Of a DNA stretch of 64,000 nucleotides, positions 43,545-53,038 are shown in pieces. This DNA comes from Xanthomonas bonasiae. GTDB taxonomy: Bacteria; Pseudomonadota; Gammaproteobacteria; Xanthomonadales; Xanthomonadaceae. The stretch lies in assembly GCF_017163705.1 (NCBI RefSeq), contig NZ_JAFIWB010000001.1, forward strand, positions 124,001-188,000, written 5' to 3'. The position numbers and the translations under genes were made by a program. The notes beneath the pieces were generated by a model that saw nothing but the letters and a program-made list of their open reading frames with translations, was not told the DNA's origin and ran no database searches. Position 1 is the stretch's first letter, and each line of letters begins with the position of its first letter.

Positions 43545-44962
43545 TCGCTGATCGGCACGTCGCTCAGTTCGCCGCTGGCGATGTCGTAGCGCAACACGGC
43601 GTGGGCGTCGGTCTCGGCGATCCACACCGTGCCGGCGCTCACCGCCAGCCCGGCCGGGCCGTGCAGGCGCCGCGGCAGGGCCGCGGTCGACAGCTCGCCG
43701 CCACCCAGGCGCAGGCTGCGCAGGCTGCCGTTGCCGCTGTCGGCGATCCACAGCAGCGGCGATTCCGGACTCAGCGCGATCGCCTGCGGGAACTGCAGCC
43801 GCGCGCGGCTGCGCGGGCCGTCCTCGTTGCCGAAATCCCACGGCCCCTGGCCGCCGAGCAGGGTCTGCACCAGGTCGCCGCGCAGCTGCAGCGAACGCAC
43901 CGCCGAGCCCAGCGCATCGCACACGTACAGCGCCTGCTGGACCGCGGCCAGGCTGCACGGCTGCGCGAACGCGGCCAGGTGGCCGCTGCCGTCGCGCAGT
44001 TCCAGCGCGCCGGCGCCGGCACGCCAGCGCAGGGTGCGGTTGCCGAGTTCGTAGCTCCAGATGCGGTTGTCGCCGGCCATCGCGATGTGCACCTGGTTGT
44101 CGGCCACCACCACGTCCTGCGGGTGGTTCAGCGGCGCCTGCTGCGCGTGCTGCACCGGCCCTTCGACCGGTTCGCCGGCGCGGCCGTTGCCGCACAGGGT
44201 ATCGACGTGGCCGCTGAGCAGATTGATCCGGCGCAACGCGTGGTTGCCGGTATCGGCGACGTACAGCACGCCGCGTTCCAGCGCCAGTCCGCGCGGCCGG
44301 TGGAACGCCGCCTCGCCGATGCCGCCGTCGATGAAATCGGCGGTGCCCAGCCCGAACTGGCGCAGCACGCGGCCGCCGGTGGTGCATTCGAGAATGCGGT
44401 GGTGGCCGCTGTCGGCGATGTACAGGCGATCCTCGGCGACCGCCAGGCCGACCGGGAAACGCAGCGGCAGGCGCGGCTCGGGCTGGGTCTCGCGCGCATC
44501 GCGCAGCTCCTCGTCCAGCGGCAGCGACTGCCCGGCGCACAGCGCGTTGAGCGCCTTTTCCAGATCGGCGCCGCCGATCCCGACCAGGCGCTCGCGCTCG
44601 TAACCGCCGGCGTCGAGCAGCACCAGGGTCGGCCAGGCCTGCACGTCGAAACGCTGCCAGGCGGCCCAGTCGGCGTCGAGCAGGATCGGCGCCGACACGC
44701 CCTGGCTGCGCAGCAGCTTCAACGCCCGCTGCGGTTCGCGCTCGCTGTCGAAGCGCGGCACCTGCACCACGATCAGCTGCAGGCGCCCTGGATTGCGCGC
44801 CTGCCACTGGCTGAGTTCGGCCAGGCGCTGCGCGCACCACACCGAGGCGGCGTTGACGAAGGCCAGCACCAGCGCGCGGCCCTGCTGCTCGCGCAGCGTG
44901 GTCGGCGCGGCATTGAGCCAGGTGCCGGGCTGCGGCAGTTCCAGGGCGGCGATCGAGTTCAT
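43541..44962 (-). CDS. Thioredoxin-like / NHL-repeat protein
   Basis: A 473-residue cytoplasmic protein related to NHLRC2. A thioredoxin-fold domain (about 1-150) lacks the CxxC motif: VNAASVWCAQRLAELSQW keeps a single Cys. It is followed by NHL repeats forming a propeller (about 160-470), seen as LYIADSGHHRILE, LYVADTGNHALRR and LWIADSGNGSLRS. NHLRC2-type proteins occur widely, but their role in bacteria is not established; disulfide exchange at the active site is unlikely here. It overlaps uvrC and the phosphatase gene by ATGA at both ends. Confidence 0.85.
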   Translation of the reverse strand: MNSIAALELPQPGTWLNAAPTTLREQQGRALVLAFVNAASVWCAQRLAELSQWQARNPGRLQLIVVQVPRFDSEREPQRALKLLRSQGVSAPILLDADWAAWQRFDVQAWPTLVLLDAGGYERERLVGIGGADLEKALNALCAGQSLPLDEELRDARETQPEPRLPLRFPVGLAVAEDRLYIADSGHHRILECTTGGRVLRQFGLGTADFIDGGIGEAAFHRPRGLALERGVLYVADTGNHALRRINLLSGHVDTLCGNGRAGEPVEGPVQHAQQAPLNHPQDVVVADNQVHIAMAGDNRIWSYELGNRTLRWRAGAGALELRDGSGHLAAFAQPCSLAAVQQALYVCDALGSAVRSLQLRGDLVQTLLGGQGPWDFGNEDGPRSRARLQFPQAIALSPESPLLWIADSGNGSLRSLRLGGGELSTAALPRRLHGPAGLAVSAGTVWIAETDAHAVLRYDIASGELSDVPISE

Positions 44963-45447
44963 CGGCCGATTATGCCGGAGCCGCCGTCGGCGGACAGTCG
45001 CGCCACGCTGCGCGCCGCCGCTTCGTCCACCAGGCGCCAGACGTCCTCGAAGTGGTCGCTGCCGCCGGTGTACGGGTCGGGGATCTCGCTGCGACCGTCC
45101 ATCCCGGCCCACGGCAGCCACAGCGCCACCCGTTCCAACGCGGCGGCCGGCGCGCGCTGGCGCACGTCGCGCAGGTTGGCCGCGTCGGCGCACAGGATCC
45201 AGTCGAAGGCGGCGAAGTCGGCCGCCCGCAGCTGCCGCGCGCGCAGCCCGGCGATGTCCACGCCATGGCCGCGGGCGCAGGCGACCGCGCGCCGGTCCGG
45301 CGGCTCGCCGCTGTGCCAGTCGCCGGTCCCGGCCGAATCCACCTGCACCTGGCCGGCCAGCGGCGAGCGCTCGAGATGGTGGCGCAGCGCGCCTTCGGCC
45401 ATCGGCGAGCGGCAGATATTGCCAAGGCACACCAGCAGCAGCTTCAT
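44959..45447 (-). CDS. Low-molecular-weight protein tyrosine phosphatase
   Basis: A 162-residue phosphatase. The P-loop CLGNICRS carries nucleophile C7 and R13, and the general acid lies in IPDPYTGG near residue 125. Bacterial members dephosphorylate tyrosine kinases of exopolysaccharide export, or act on other phosphoproteins. There is no tyrosine kinase beside it. It sits between kdsB and the NHL protein gene, with 4-base overlaps on both sides, so its product is tied to this operon of housekeeping genes. Confidence 0.93.
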   Translation of the reverse strand: MKLLLVCLGNICRSPMAEGALRHHLERSPLAGQVQVDSAGTGDWHSGEPPDRRAVACARGHGVDIAGLRARQLRAADFAAFDWILCADAANLRDVRQRAPAAALERVALWLPWAGMDGRSEIPDPYTGGSDHFEDVWRLVDEAAARSVARLSADGGSGIIGR

Positions 45448-46229
45448 GCCAGTGCCTGCAGGTGCGCCTCGGCGCGGGCCAGGTCCTCGGGCGTGTCCAC
45501 CCCGGACGGGAACGGCTCAGGCGACAGCGCCACCGCGATGCGGAAGCCGGCCTCCAGCACCCGCAGTTGCTCCAGCGCCTCCACTTGCTCCAGCCCGCCC
45601 GGCGGCATCGCCGCGAAACGGCGCAGGAACCCGGCGCGGTAGGCATAGATGCCGATGTGGCGCAGCCACGGACCCGGCGGCAACCGTTCGCGCGAGGCGG
45701 CGAACGCGTCGCGGTGCCACGGGATCGGCGCGCGGCTGAAATACAGCGCATCGCCGTGCGCATTGCGCACCAGCTTGACCACGTTCGGATCGAACAGGCT
45801 CTCGGCGGATTCGACCGGCGTGCCCAGGGTCGCCATCTCCGCGCCGCTGTCGGCCAGCGCCTGCGCCACCGCGACGATGCCGGCGGCAGGCGCGAACGGT
45901 TCGTCGCCCTGCAGGTTGACCACCAGGGTGGCGTCGTCCCAGCCGGCGATGTCGGCGCATTCGGCCAGGCGGTCGGTGCCGGAGGCATGCGCCGCGGACG
46001 TCAGCGCGACGTGCACCCCTTCCAGATCGGCCACCGCCGCGGCGATGCGCGGGTCGTCCGCGGCCACCCAGACCTGCTGCGCGCCGGCGCCAAGCGCACG
46101 CCGCGCCACATGCCGCACCAGCGGCTCGCCGCCGAGCGCGCGCAGCGGCTTGCCGGGCAGGCGCGAGGCGGCATAGCGCGCCGGAATGGCGACGACGAAG
46201 GACGGCGGCGCCGCGTGCGGTGCGCTCAT
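45444..46229 (-). CDS. kdsB: 3-Deoxy-manno-octulosonate cytidylyltransferase
   Basis: The CMP-Kdo synthetase, 261 residues, which activates Kdo for attachment to lipid A. Motifs are [21 protein letters not shown] at the nucleotide site and [11 protein letters not shown]. The length is standard. It starts the operon kdsB-phosphatase-NHL-uvrC-pgsA. The promoter lies in the 213 bases shared with the divergent TonB receptor. Confidence 0.96.
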   Translation of the reverse strand: MSAPHAAPPSFVVAIPARYAASRLPGKPLRALGGEPLVRHVARRALGAGAQQVWVAADDPRIAAAVADLEGVHVALTSAAHASGTDRLAECADIAGWDDATLVVNLQGDEPFAPAAGIVAVAQALADSGAEMATLGTPVESAESLFDPNVVKLVRNAHGDALYFSRAPIPWHRDAFAASRERLPPGPWLRHIGIYAYRAGFLRRFAAMPPGGLEQVEALEQLRVLEAGFRIAVALSPEPFPSGVDTPEDLARAEAHLQALA

Positions 46230-46308
46230 GGGGCGCTCGCGCCGGAGGCGATAGCTGAACGCTGGAATTCACCAAACCGAAACATGCGTTGCTCTTTCCC
46301 TGTCGTTT

Positions 46309-46330
46309 ATTGAGAATAGTTCGTATTCGC
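46309..46330. promoter_or_regulatory. Possible Fur box upstream of the receptor
   Basis: ATTGAGAATAGTTCGTATTC contains GAATA-(5)-TATTC and one good Fur hexamer (GAGAAT); the match to a full Fur box is partial. Iron repression of the downstream siderophore-type receptor would be expected. Confidence 0.4.
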
Positions 46331-46442
46331 CAGAACGGCGACGACCTGCGGCTACCAGATGGCGTCCACTGCACGCCGTTTCCAGTCCGCTGCCGGCCGC
46401 GTGACATTTCGCCCTCCCCCACCATTCTATAGATCCCGCCCG

Positions 46443-48647
46443 ATGAACCTTCCTGCCCGTTCCGCCTGGTCTGCCGCCGCGCCGGCCCGCCTCCCCGTCC
46501 GCCGCCAGGCCCTGTGCCTGGCGCTTGCCGCCCTGCTCGCGCCGCTGGCCGCCAGCGCGGCCGATACGGAAGCGGCCACGGCCGATGCGGCCACGGCCGG
46601 CGACACGGCACCGAAGCTGCTGGACAAGCTGCAGGTGGTGGCGCAGCGCAGCGACGGCTATACCCCGCCGGCCAGCGCCACCGGCACCGGCCTGGTGTTG
46701 AGTCCGCTGCAGACGCCGCAGTCGGTGAGCACGATCAGCCGCGAGCAGATGGACGATTTCGGCCTGGACAGCGCCAATGCGGTGCTGGCGCTGGCCACCG
46801 GCGTCAACGTCGAGAAGATCGAGACCGACCGCACCTACTACACCGCGCGCGGCTTCGACATCCTCAATTTCCAGGTCGACGGGCTGGGCCTGCCGTTCAC
46901 CAACGGCGGCGCCGAGGGCGACCTGGACACCGCGATGTACGAGCGCGTGGAGGTGCTGCGCGGCGCCAACGGCCTGCTGTCCTCGACCGGCAACCCGTCG
47001 GCGACGGTCAACTTCGTGCGCAAGCGCCCGACCGAGGAACTGCAGGGCAGCGTCGGCGTCACCGCCGGCAGCTGGGACACGCGGCGCGTGGACGCCGACC
47101 TGTCCGGCAAGCTCGACCGCAGCGGCCGCGTGCGCGGGCGCATCGTCGCCGCCGGCCAGGACGGCGACAGCTATCTGGACCGCTACTCGCTGAAGAAGCG
47201 CAGCGTCTACGGCATCGTCGAGGCCGATCTCAGCGACAGTACCTTGCTCAGCGTCGGCGCCAGTTACCAGAAGAACGAGCCGCACGGCGGCATGTGGGGC
47301 GCCTTGCCGCTGTACTACAGCGACGGCAGCGCCACCCACTACGCGCGCTCGACCAGCACCTCGGCCGACTGGTCGTACTGGAACAGCACTGACAAGCGCG
47401 CGTTCGTGGAACTGCAGCAGGCGCTGGGCGGCGGCTGGCAGCTCAAGGCCGCACTGAACTACCGCAAGCTGGAGTCGGACGGCAACCTGTTCTATGTCTA
47501 CGGCACGCCCGACCGCGACACCGGGCTGGGGCTGTACTCCTATCCCTCGCGCTACGTCAGCCACGAGACCCAGAAGTACGCCGACCTCTACGCCAGCGGT
47601 CCGTTCGCCCTGGGCGGACGCGAACACGAACTGGTGGTGGGCGTGAAATGGGCCGGCATCGACGTCTCGCAGATCTCGACCTATCCCGATTCCAGCGACA
47701 GCAGCGCCTGGTTCGCGCTGCCCAGCCTGGAGGACTGGACCGGCGCCATCGCGCTGCCGGCGTTCACCACCGCGCCGACCGGCGCCGAATTCGACATGAT
47801 CCGCCGCAGCGCCTACGCCACCGCGCGCTGGAACCTGAGCGACGCGCTGAAGCTGATCACCGGCGTCAACCACACGCAGATCGAGAGCCGCGGCCAGAAC
47901 TACGGCGTGCAGCACGTCTACGACGACAGCAAGACCACCCCCTTCGTCGGTGCGGTGTACAACTTCGATCCGAACTACGCGCTGTACGCGAGCTATGCGG
48001 AGATCTTCAATCCGCAGACCGAACTGGACCGCAACCTGCAGGTGCTGGATCCGATCACCGGCAGCAATGCCGAACTGGGCATCAAGGGCCAGTGGCTGCA
48101 GCAGCGGGTCAACGCCTCGTTCGCGCTGTTCCGCGCCAAGCAGGACAACACCGCCGAAACCGACCTCTACATCGGCAACGTGCAGACCTACAAGGCGGTG
48201 GACGCGACCTCCACCGGCTACGAGTTCGACCTCGCCGGCCGGCTCGGCGACCACTGGCAGCTCAACGCCGGCTACACCCAGCTGAGCCTCAAGGACGACG
48301 CGGGCCGCAACGTGCGCACCTACGTGCCGCGCCGTACCTTCAAGCTCGCCACCACCTACACGGTTCCGCAATGGGAAGCGCTGAAGCTGGGCGCGACGCT
48401 GACCTGGCAGGGCGACATCTACCGCGACCAGCAGGCGCTGGACACCAGCGGCAACGAGATCTTCACCCGCCAGGACAGCTATGCGCTGCTCGGGTTGATG
48501 GCGCACTACGACTTCACCCCGCAGTTCAGCGCCACGCTCAACGTCTACAACGTCACCGACCGCAAGTACATCAACAGCCTGTACTGGGCGCAGGGCTATT
48601 ACGGCGCACCGCGCAATACCTCGCTGTCGCTGAACTACAAGTTCTGA
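46443..48647 (+). CDS. TonB-dependent ferric-siderophore receptor, FhuE/FpvA type
   Basis: A 734-residue outer-membrane receptor. The signal peptide ends at ASA-AD near residue 40; LDKLQVVAQRS is the TonB-box region, and the plug (about 75-190) carries TPQSVSTISREQMDDFGL and LRGANGLLSSTGNPSATVNFVRKRP, the latter typical of coprogen/rhodotorulate or pyoverdine receptors (FhuE, FpvA). The barrel ends in SLSLNYKF with terminal Phe. A partial Fur box stands in the 5' region. Xanthomonads import many foreign siderophores, so the ligand may come from other microbes. Confidence 0.92.
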   Translation: MNLPARSAWSAAAPARLPVRRQALCLALAALLAPLAASAADTEAATADAATAGDTAPKLLDKLQVVAQRSDGYTPPASATGTGLVLSPLQTPQSVSTISREQMDDFGLDSANAVLALATGVNVEKIETDRTYYTARGFDILNFQVDGLGLPFTNGGAEGDLDTAMYERVEVLRGANGLLSSTGNPSATVNFVRKRPTEELQGSVGVTAGSWDTRRVDADLSGKLDRSGRVRGRIVAAGQDGDSYLDRYSLKKRSVYGIVEADLSDSTLLSVGASYQKNEPHGGMWGALPLYYSDGSATHYARSTSTSADWSYWNSTDKRAFVELQQALGGGWQLKAALNYRKLESDGNLFYVYGTPDRDTGLGLYSYPSRYVSHETQKYADLYASGPFALGGREHELVVGVKWAGIDVSQISTYPDSSDSSAWFALPSLEDWTGAIALPAFTTAPTGAEFDMIRRSAYATARWNLSDALKLITGVNHTQIESRGQNYGVQHVYDDSKTTPFVGAVYNFDPNYALYASYAEIFNPQTELDRNLQVLDPITGSNAELGIKGQWLQQRVNASFALFRAKQDNTAETDLYIGNVQTYKAVDATSTGYEFDLAGRLGDHWQLNAGYTQLSLKDDAGRNVRTYVPRRTFKLATTYTVPQWEALKLGATLTWQGDIYRDQQALDTSGNEIFTRQDSYALLGLMAHYDFTPQFSATLNVYNVTDRKYINSLYWAQGYYGAPRNTSLSLNYKF

Positions 48648-49139
48648 GCGGGCGTGAGCGGCGGACATCGCGATGCGGCGATGTCCGCCTTGCCGAACGG
48701 CGCTGGCGAGCGCTGCAAGCCGCTCCTCGGCACGCGACCAAGCGCTGGCGCTTCAGCGGCGGAGGCGTGTTCGAGGTCGGCGGCCATCAAGTCGGCCACG
48801 GCCTGGAAACGAACAGCAGGCCTGCCTACAGGCGGAACATGCGGCAGCAGTTGCGCACGGCCGCCACGTCAGCGGCCTGCGCGTGGCAGCGATCGCGAAT
48901 ATGACAAGGAACTAGCTGCGCGCACACCTGCGGACAGTCCGTTACTGCGCGCGATCGGGACAGCACTTGCGTCGCATCGCGACACAGCGAGCTGTGGCCC
49001 CTATCGAGGTGTGCTCGCGACCGAACCAGCCGCACCCCCGACAGCCGAGGCCGTCGGGCTGGCCGCATGCAACAGGGTCTCGGCGCCCTGCACCGCCACT
49101 CTCGTCTCCGCTGACTGCGCCTGAGCGCAGCCAGCGCCG
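48648..49139. other. Intergenic region, 492 bases, no credible gene
   Basis: This lies between the receptor and the convergent lpxK. Apart from the hairpin at 48661-48688 nothing is clear. A 156-codon open frame crosses it but has low complexity and no ribosome site. Confidence 0.5.
48661..48688 (+). terminator. Hairpin after the siderophore receptor
   Basis: Arms GCGGACATCGC and GCGATGTCCGC pair perfectly around a 6-base loop, 14 bases after the stop. Confidence 0.65.
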
Positions 49140-50174
49140 CTATTCGATGGCGTCGCCGCTGCGCCCGCGCAGCTTGTCCAGCCGGTCGAGCAGGCCGATC
49201 CAGAACGCGGCCGGCAACTCCGCCACCAACGGCACGCTGAAGCACCAGTCGTTGACCAGCGCCGCGCACTTGACCGCGTCCTTCTCGGTCATCAGCACCG
49301 GTAATTCGCTGCCGAACGACAGGTCGGCGGCGCGGTAGCGGTGATGGTCGGGAAACGCGTGCGGCACCACGCCGATGCCATGCGCGCGCAGCATGTCGAA
49401 GAAGCGCTGCGGATGGGCGATGCCGGCGACGGCGTGCACGCGCTGCCCGGCGAAGCTGCGCAAGGCGCGCGCGCGGCCGCCCTGCAGCGGTTGCGCGCTG
49501 TCGATGCGCAGGCGCATCGCCCATTCGCCGAAACCGGCCTGGACTTCGCCGACATCGCTGGCCTGGCCCAGGTTGATGACCCGGAAATCGCATTCGCGGC
49601 CGCGCGCCACCGGCTCGCGCAGCGGCCCGGCCGGCAACAGGCGGCCGTTGCCGTAGCGGCGGTGGCCGTCGACCACTTCGATCTCGATGTCGCGCTGCAG
49701 CCGGTAGTGCTGCAGGCCGTCGTCGCAGACCACGATGTCGCAGCCGGCCTGCAGCAACGCGCGCGCCGCGGCGACGCGGTCGCGGTCCACCCGCACCGGC
49801 GCGCCGGTCTTGTGCGCGATCAGCACCGGCTCGTCGCCGCCCAGTTCCGGCGTGGTCCCCGGTTCGATCCAGCGCGCGACCTGGTCCTGGCTGCGGCCGT
49901 AGCCGCGGGTGGCCACGCCCGGCGTCCAGCCGGCGTCCCGCAGCTTGCGCACCAGGGCGATGGTCAGCGGGGTCTTGCCGGTGCCGCCGGCGGTGAGGTT
50001 ACCGACCACGACCACCGGCACCGCGATGCTGTAGCGCTTGCGCCAGCCGCGCCGGTACAGCGCGCGGCGCAGGCCGATCGCCGCCGCGTACAGCGGAGTC
50101 AGCAACTGCGCGTACAGCGGCGGGGTGCCCTGGCCATACCAGTAGCCAGGCGTGTGTGGCCCGCGACCGCTCAT
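49140..50174 (-). CDS. lpxK: Tetraacyldisaccharide 4'-kinase
   Basis: The lipid A 4'-kinase, 344 residues, an inner-membrane-bound P-loop enzyme. The N-terminal amphipathic region (about 18-38) anchors it; the Walker A is [16 protein letters not shown] (about 53-68), and [22 protein letters not shown] gives the catalytic DDGLQH. Its ATG overlaps the msbA stop by one base, so kinase and lipid A flippase are made together. Confidence 0.96.
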   Translation of the reverse strand: MSGRGPHTPGYWYGQGTPPLYAQLLTPLYAAAIGLRRALYRRGWRKRYSIAVPVVVVGNLTAGGTGKTPLTIALVRKLRDAGWTPGVATRGYGRSQDQVARWIEPGTTPELGGDEPVLIAHKTGAPVRVDRDRVAAARALLQAGCDIVVCDDGLQHYRLQRDIEIEVVDGHRRYGNGRLLPAGPLREPVARGRECDFRVINLGQASDVGEVQAGFGEWAMRLRIDSAQPLQGGRARALRSFAGQRVHAVAGIAHPQRFFDMLRAHGIGVVPHAFPDHHRYRAADLSFGSELPVLMTEKDAVKCAALVNDWCFSVPLVAELPAAFWIGLLDRLDKLRGRSGDAIE

Positions 50175-51922
50175 CAGGGCTGCCTTTCGCGGAACTGCAT
50201 GCTGTGCAGGTGAGCGTACAGGCCGCCCTGGGCGAGCAGCGCGTGGTGGGTGCCGCGCTCGACGATGCGGCCGTGGTCCATCACCAGCACCTGGTCGGCA
50301 TGCTCGATGGTGGACAGGCGGTGCGCGATGACCAGCGTGGTGCGCTCGGGCATCAGCCGGTGCAGCGCGTCCTGCACCAGGCGCTCGGATTCGTTGTCCA
50401 GCGCGGCGGTGGCTTCGTCCAGGATCAGGATCGGCGCGTCGCGCAGGATCGCGCGGGCGATCGCCAGGCGCTGGCGCTGACCGCCGGACAGCAGCGCGCC
50501 GTTCTCGCCGACCGGGGTGCGCAGCTGCAGCGGCAGCCGCTCGATGAACTCCCAGGCATTGGCGGCCTCGGCCGCGGCGCGGATCTGCGCGTCGCTGGCC
50601 TGCGTGCCGTAGGCGATGTTGGCGGCGATGGTGTCGTCGAACAGCATCACCCGCTGCCCGACCAGGGCGATCTGCCGGCGCAGGTCGTGCAGGCGGTAGT
50701 CGTGCAGCGGCACCCCGTCCAGGGTGATGCTGCCGCCGCTGGGCTCGTAGAAGCGCGGCACCAGCCGCACCAGGCTGGTCTTGCCGCTGCCGGAGCGGCC
50801 GACGATGGCGGTGACCGTGCCCGGCCTGGCGGTGAAGCTGATGTCGTCCAGCGCCAGTCCGCTGTCCTGGCGGTAGCGCAGCATCACCTTGTCGAACGCC
50901 AGTTCGCCGCGCACGCGCTGCACCGACACGCTGCCGCTGTCGCGTTCCTCCGGCGTGTCCAGGATCGAGAACAGACGTTCGGCCGCGGCCACGCCGCGCG
51001 AGATCGAGGTCTGCACGCTGGTCAGCCGGCGCAGCGACGGGATGATCGCCATCATCGAGGTCATCAGCGCGATGAACTGGCCCGGGTTCAGACGCCCGGC
51101 CAGCGCCTCGCGGGTGGAGACCCAGACGATCGCCGCCAGCGCCACCGCGGCCAGGAACTGGACCATGCTCGAGGCCAGCGCGCGGGTGGTCTCGACCTTC
51201 ATGTTCAGGCCCAGCATGCGGTTGGCCAGCACCGCGTAACGCGAGATCTCCAGCGACTGGGTGCCATGCAACTTCACTTCCTGCTGCGCGCTCAGCGATT
51301 GCTCGGCACTCTGCGCCATCGAGCCCATGCCGTCCTGGATGCCGCGGCTGATCTTGCGGTAGCGCTTGCCGACGTAGGAGACGATGACCCCGATCAACGG
51401 CGCCACCACCAGCAGCGCCAGGGTGACCTTGACGCTCATCTGCAGCATCACCACCAGCATGTAGAAGATGGTCAGGGTGTCGGCGACGATGGTCTTCAAC
51501 GCGTCGGCGGCGGCCTGGGTGACCTGCTCGGTATCGAAGTTCAGCCGGCTGACCATCACCGGCGTGGCCTCCACGTCGAAGTGCGAGGACGGCAGGTGCA
51601 GGTACTTGGCCAGCACCTGCTCGCGCAGGTCGCGTACCACGCTGCGCCCGGTGCGCGCCATACAGTAGTCGCCGACGAAGGTGGCGAAGCTGCGCATCAC
51701 GAACAGGCCCAGGATCGCCAGCGGCAGCAGCACCGCCATGCGCGGCTCCGGATTGACGAAGCCGCGATTGACCAACGGGTCCATCAGCCGGGTGAAGAAG
51801 TAGCCGGCGGTGGCTTCCACCACCATCGCCACCAGCGCGGCGGCCAGCATCACCCAATAGGCGCGGGTATATCCGAGCAGCCGACGGTAGATCGGCCAGA
51901 CCGGTGCCATTTTGCCGCTCAC
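50174..51922 (-). CDS. msbA: Lipid A export ATPase/permease
   Basis: A full half-size ABC exporter of 582 residues that flips lipid A-core. Six membrane helices (about 20-310) are followed by the ATPase domain: Walker [12 protein letters not shown], signature [15 protein letters not shown], Walker [13 protein letters not shown] and H-loop IAHRLST. It overlaps exbD at the start (ATGA) and lpxK at the end. The order exbB-exbD-msbA-lpxK is a common one in xanthomonads. The start at 51922 (or the Met four codons later) is not critical. Confidence 0.96.
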   Translation of the reverse strand: MSGKMAPVWPIYRRLLGYTRAYWVMLAAALVAMVVEATAGYFFTRLMDPLVNRGFVNPEPRMAVLLPLAILGLFVMRSFATFVGDYCMARTGRSVVRDLREQVLAKYLHLPSSHFDVEATPVMVSRLNFDTEQVTQAAADALKTIVADTLTIFYMLVVMLQMSVKVTLALLVVAPLIGVIVSYVGKRYRKISRGIQDGMGSMAQSAEQSLSAQQEVKLHGTQSLEISRYAVLANRMLGLNMKVETTRALASSMVQFLAAVALAAIVWVSTREALAGRLNPGQFIALMTSMMAIIPSLRRLTSVQTSISRGVAAAERLFSILDTPEERDSGSVSVQRVRGELAFDKVMLRYRQDSGLALDDISFTARPGTVTAIVGRSGSGKTSLVRLVPRFYEPSGGSITLDGVPLHDYRLHDLRRQIALVGQRVMLFDDTIAANIAYGTQASDAQIRAAAEAANAWEFIERLPLQLRTPVGENGALLSGGQRQRLAIARAILRDAPILILDEATAALDNESERLVQDALHRLMPERTTLVIAHRLSTIEHADQVLVMDHGRIVERGTHHALLAQGGLYAHLHSMQFRERQP

Positions 51923-52356
51923 CGCTTGACTTCCGGCGCGTTGACTTCCGGCGCGGTGGCGATGGCGATGCGGCGGAAGCCGAGCTGGCCCAGCGCGTCC
52001 TGCGCGGTGACCACGGCCTGGTAGGGAGTGCGCGCATCGGCGCGCAGCAGCACCGGCTGCTCGCGGTCGTCGCCGGCGACCTGGGCGATGCTGCGCTTGA
52101 CCGACTCCACGTCGGTGCGCAGCACTTCCTGGTCGTTGATGAAATAGTGCCCGTCGGCGTTGACCAGCACGCTCAGCGCACGCGGCGGCGCCGGGTTGTG
52201 CTGGTCGCTGGCGTTGGGCAGTTGCAGCTGCAGCGTGGAACGGGCGTCGAAGGTGGTGGTCACTACGAAGAAGATGATCAGGACAAGGATGACGTCGATC
52301 AGGGGCACCAGGTCGATATGCGGCTCGTCCTGGCCGCGGTCGTCGCGGATCCGCAC
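51919..52356 (-). CDS. exbD: Biopolymer transport protein ExbD/TolR
   Basis: A 145-residue inner-membrane protein with one N-terminal helix ([19 protein letters not shown], about 13-33) that carries the conserved Asp in PLIDV, and a periplasmic domain ending in [13 protein letters not shown]. With ExbB it uses the proton gradient to drive TonB (or TolA). The GTG at 52356 follows AAGGGCTGAGCCG and lies 4 bases after the exbB stop. A longer frame upstream is the shadow of exbB. Confidence 0.93.
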   Translation of the reverse strand: MRIRDDRGQDEPHIDLVPLIDVILVLIIFFVVTTTFDARSTLQLQLPNASDQHNPAPPRALSVLVNADGHYFINDQEVLRTDVESVKRSIAQVAGDDREQPVLLRADARTPYQAVVTAQDALGQLGFRRIAIATAPEVNAPEVKR

Positions 52357-52360
52357 CGGC

Positions 52361-53038
52361 TCAGCCCTTGGCCGGCGCAGCGGCGCCGCCGCGCGCAGCC
52401 GGACGCGGCGCGGCCGGCGTCGCCGCACCCGCACGGCCGTGGCCGTCGAGGACGTCGCTCAGGGCGGTGGCTTCGCGCTCCATCTCGATGATGTAGCCGG
52501 CGATGCGGCTCTTGAAATAGCGGTGGAAGACCAGCGCCGGCACCGCGATGATCATGCCGGTGGCGGTGCACACCAGCGCCTTGCCGATCCCGCCGGCGAG
52601 CTGGTTCACGTCGCCGACGCCGTGGTCGAGGATGCCCAGGAACATCTGGATCATGCCGACCACGGTGCCGAGCAGGCCGAGCAGCGGCCCGGCCGAGGCC
52701 ACCGTGCCCAACGCGTTCAGGAACCGCTCCATGCGATGCACGACGTGGCGGCCGGTGTCCTCGATGCGTTCGCGGACGATCTCGCGCGGCCGGCTGCGCA
52801 CGTCCAGCCCGGCGGCGAGCAGCTCGCCCAGCGGCGAATTGCGCCGCAGCGACTCGATGTGGGTCGGGTCGAGTTTGCCGCGCGTGGCCCAGTTGCGCAC
52901 TTCCTGGCCCAGCCCCGGCGGCAGCACTTCGCTACGGCGCAGGCTCCAGAACCGCTCCAGGACGATCGCCAGCGCGACCACGCCCAACAGCAGCAACGGC
53001 ACCATCGGCCAGCCACCGGCCTTGACCAGTTCCCACAC
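52361..53038 (-). CDS. exbB: MotA/TolQ/ExbB proton channel protein
   Basis: A 225-residue proton-channel subunit with three membrane helices (about 10-30, 115-140 and 155-180). The family pattern GTVASAGPLLGLLGTVVGMIQMF followed by GGIGKALVCTATGMIIAVPALVFHRYF is clear. The GTG at 53038 is preceded by GGAGGGTTGCAAC, a very strong ribosome site. The first 107 bases lie inside the comEC gene in another frame, an unusually long overlap. The product should drive the many TonB receptors of this organism. Confidence 0.93.
   Translation of the reverse strand: MWELVKAGGWPMVPLLLLGVVALAIVLERFWSLRRSEVLPPGLGQEVRNWATRGKLDPTHIESLRRNSPLGELLAAGLDVRSRPREIVRERIEDTGRHVVHRMERFLNALGTVASAGPLLGLLGTVVGMIQMFLGILDHGVGDVNQLAGGIGKALVCTATGMIIAVPALVFHRYFKSRIAGYIIEMEREATALSDVLDGHGRAGAATPAAPRPAARGGAAAPAKG

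Noticed and set aside
48654-49124. 156-codon open frame after the siderophore receptor
   Set aside because: Low-complexity composition, no ribosome site, and it begins inside the terminator hairpin region.
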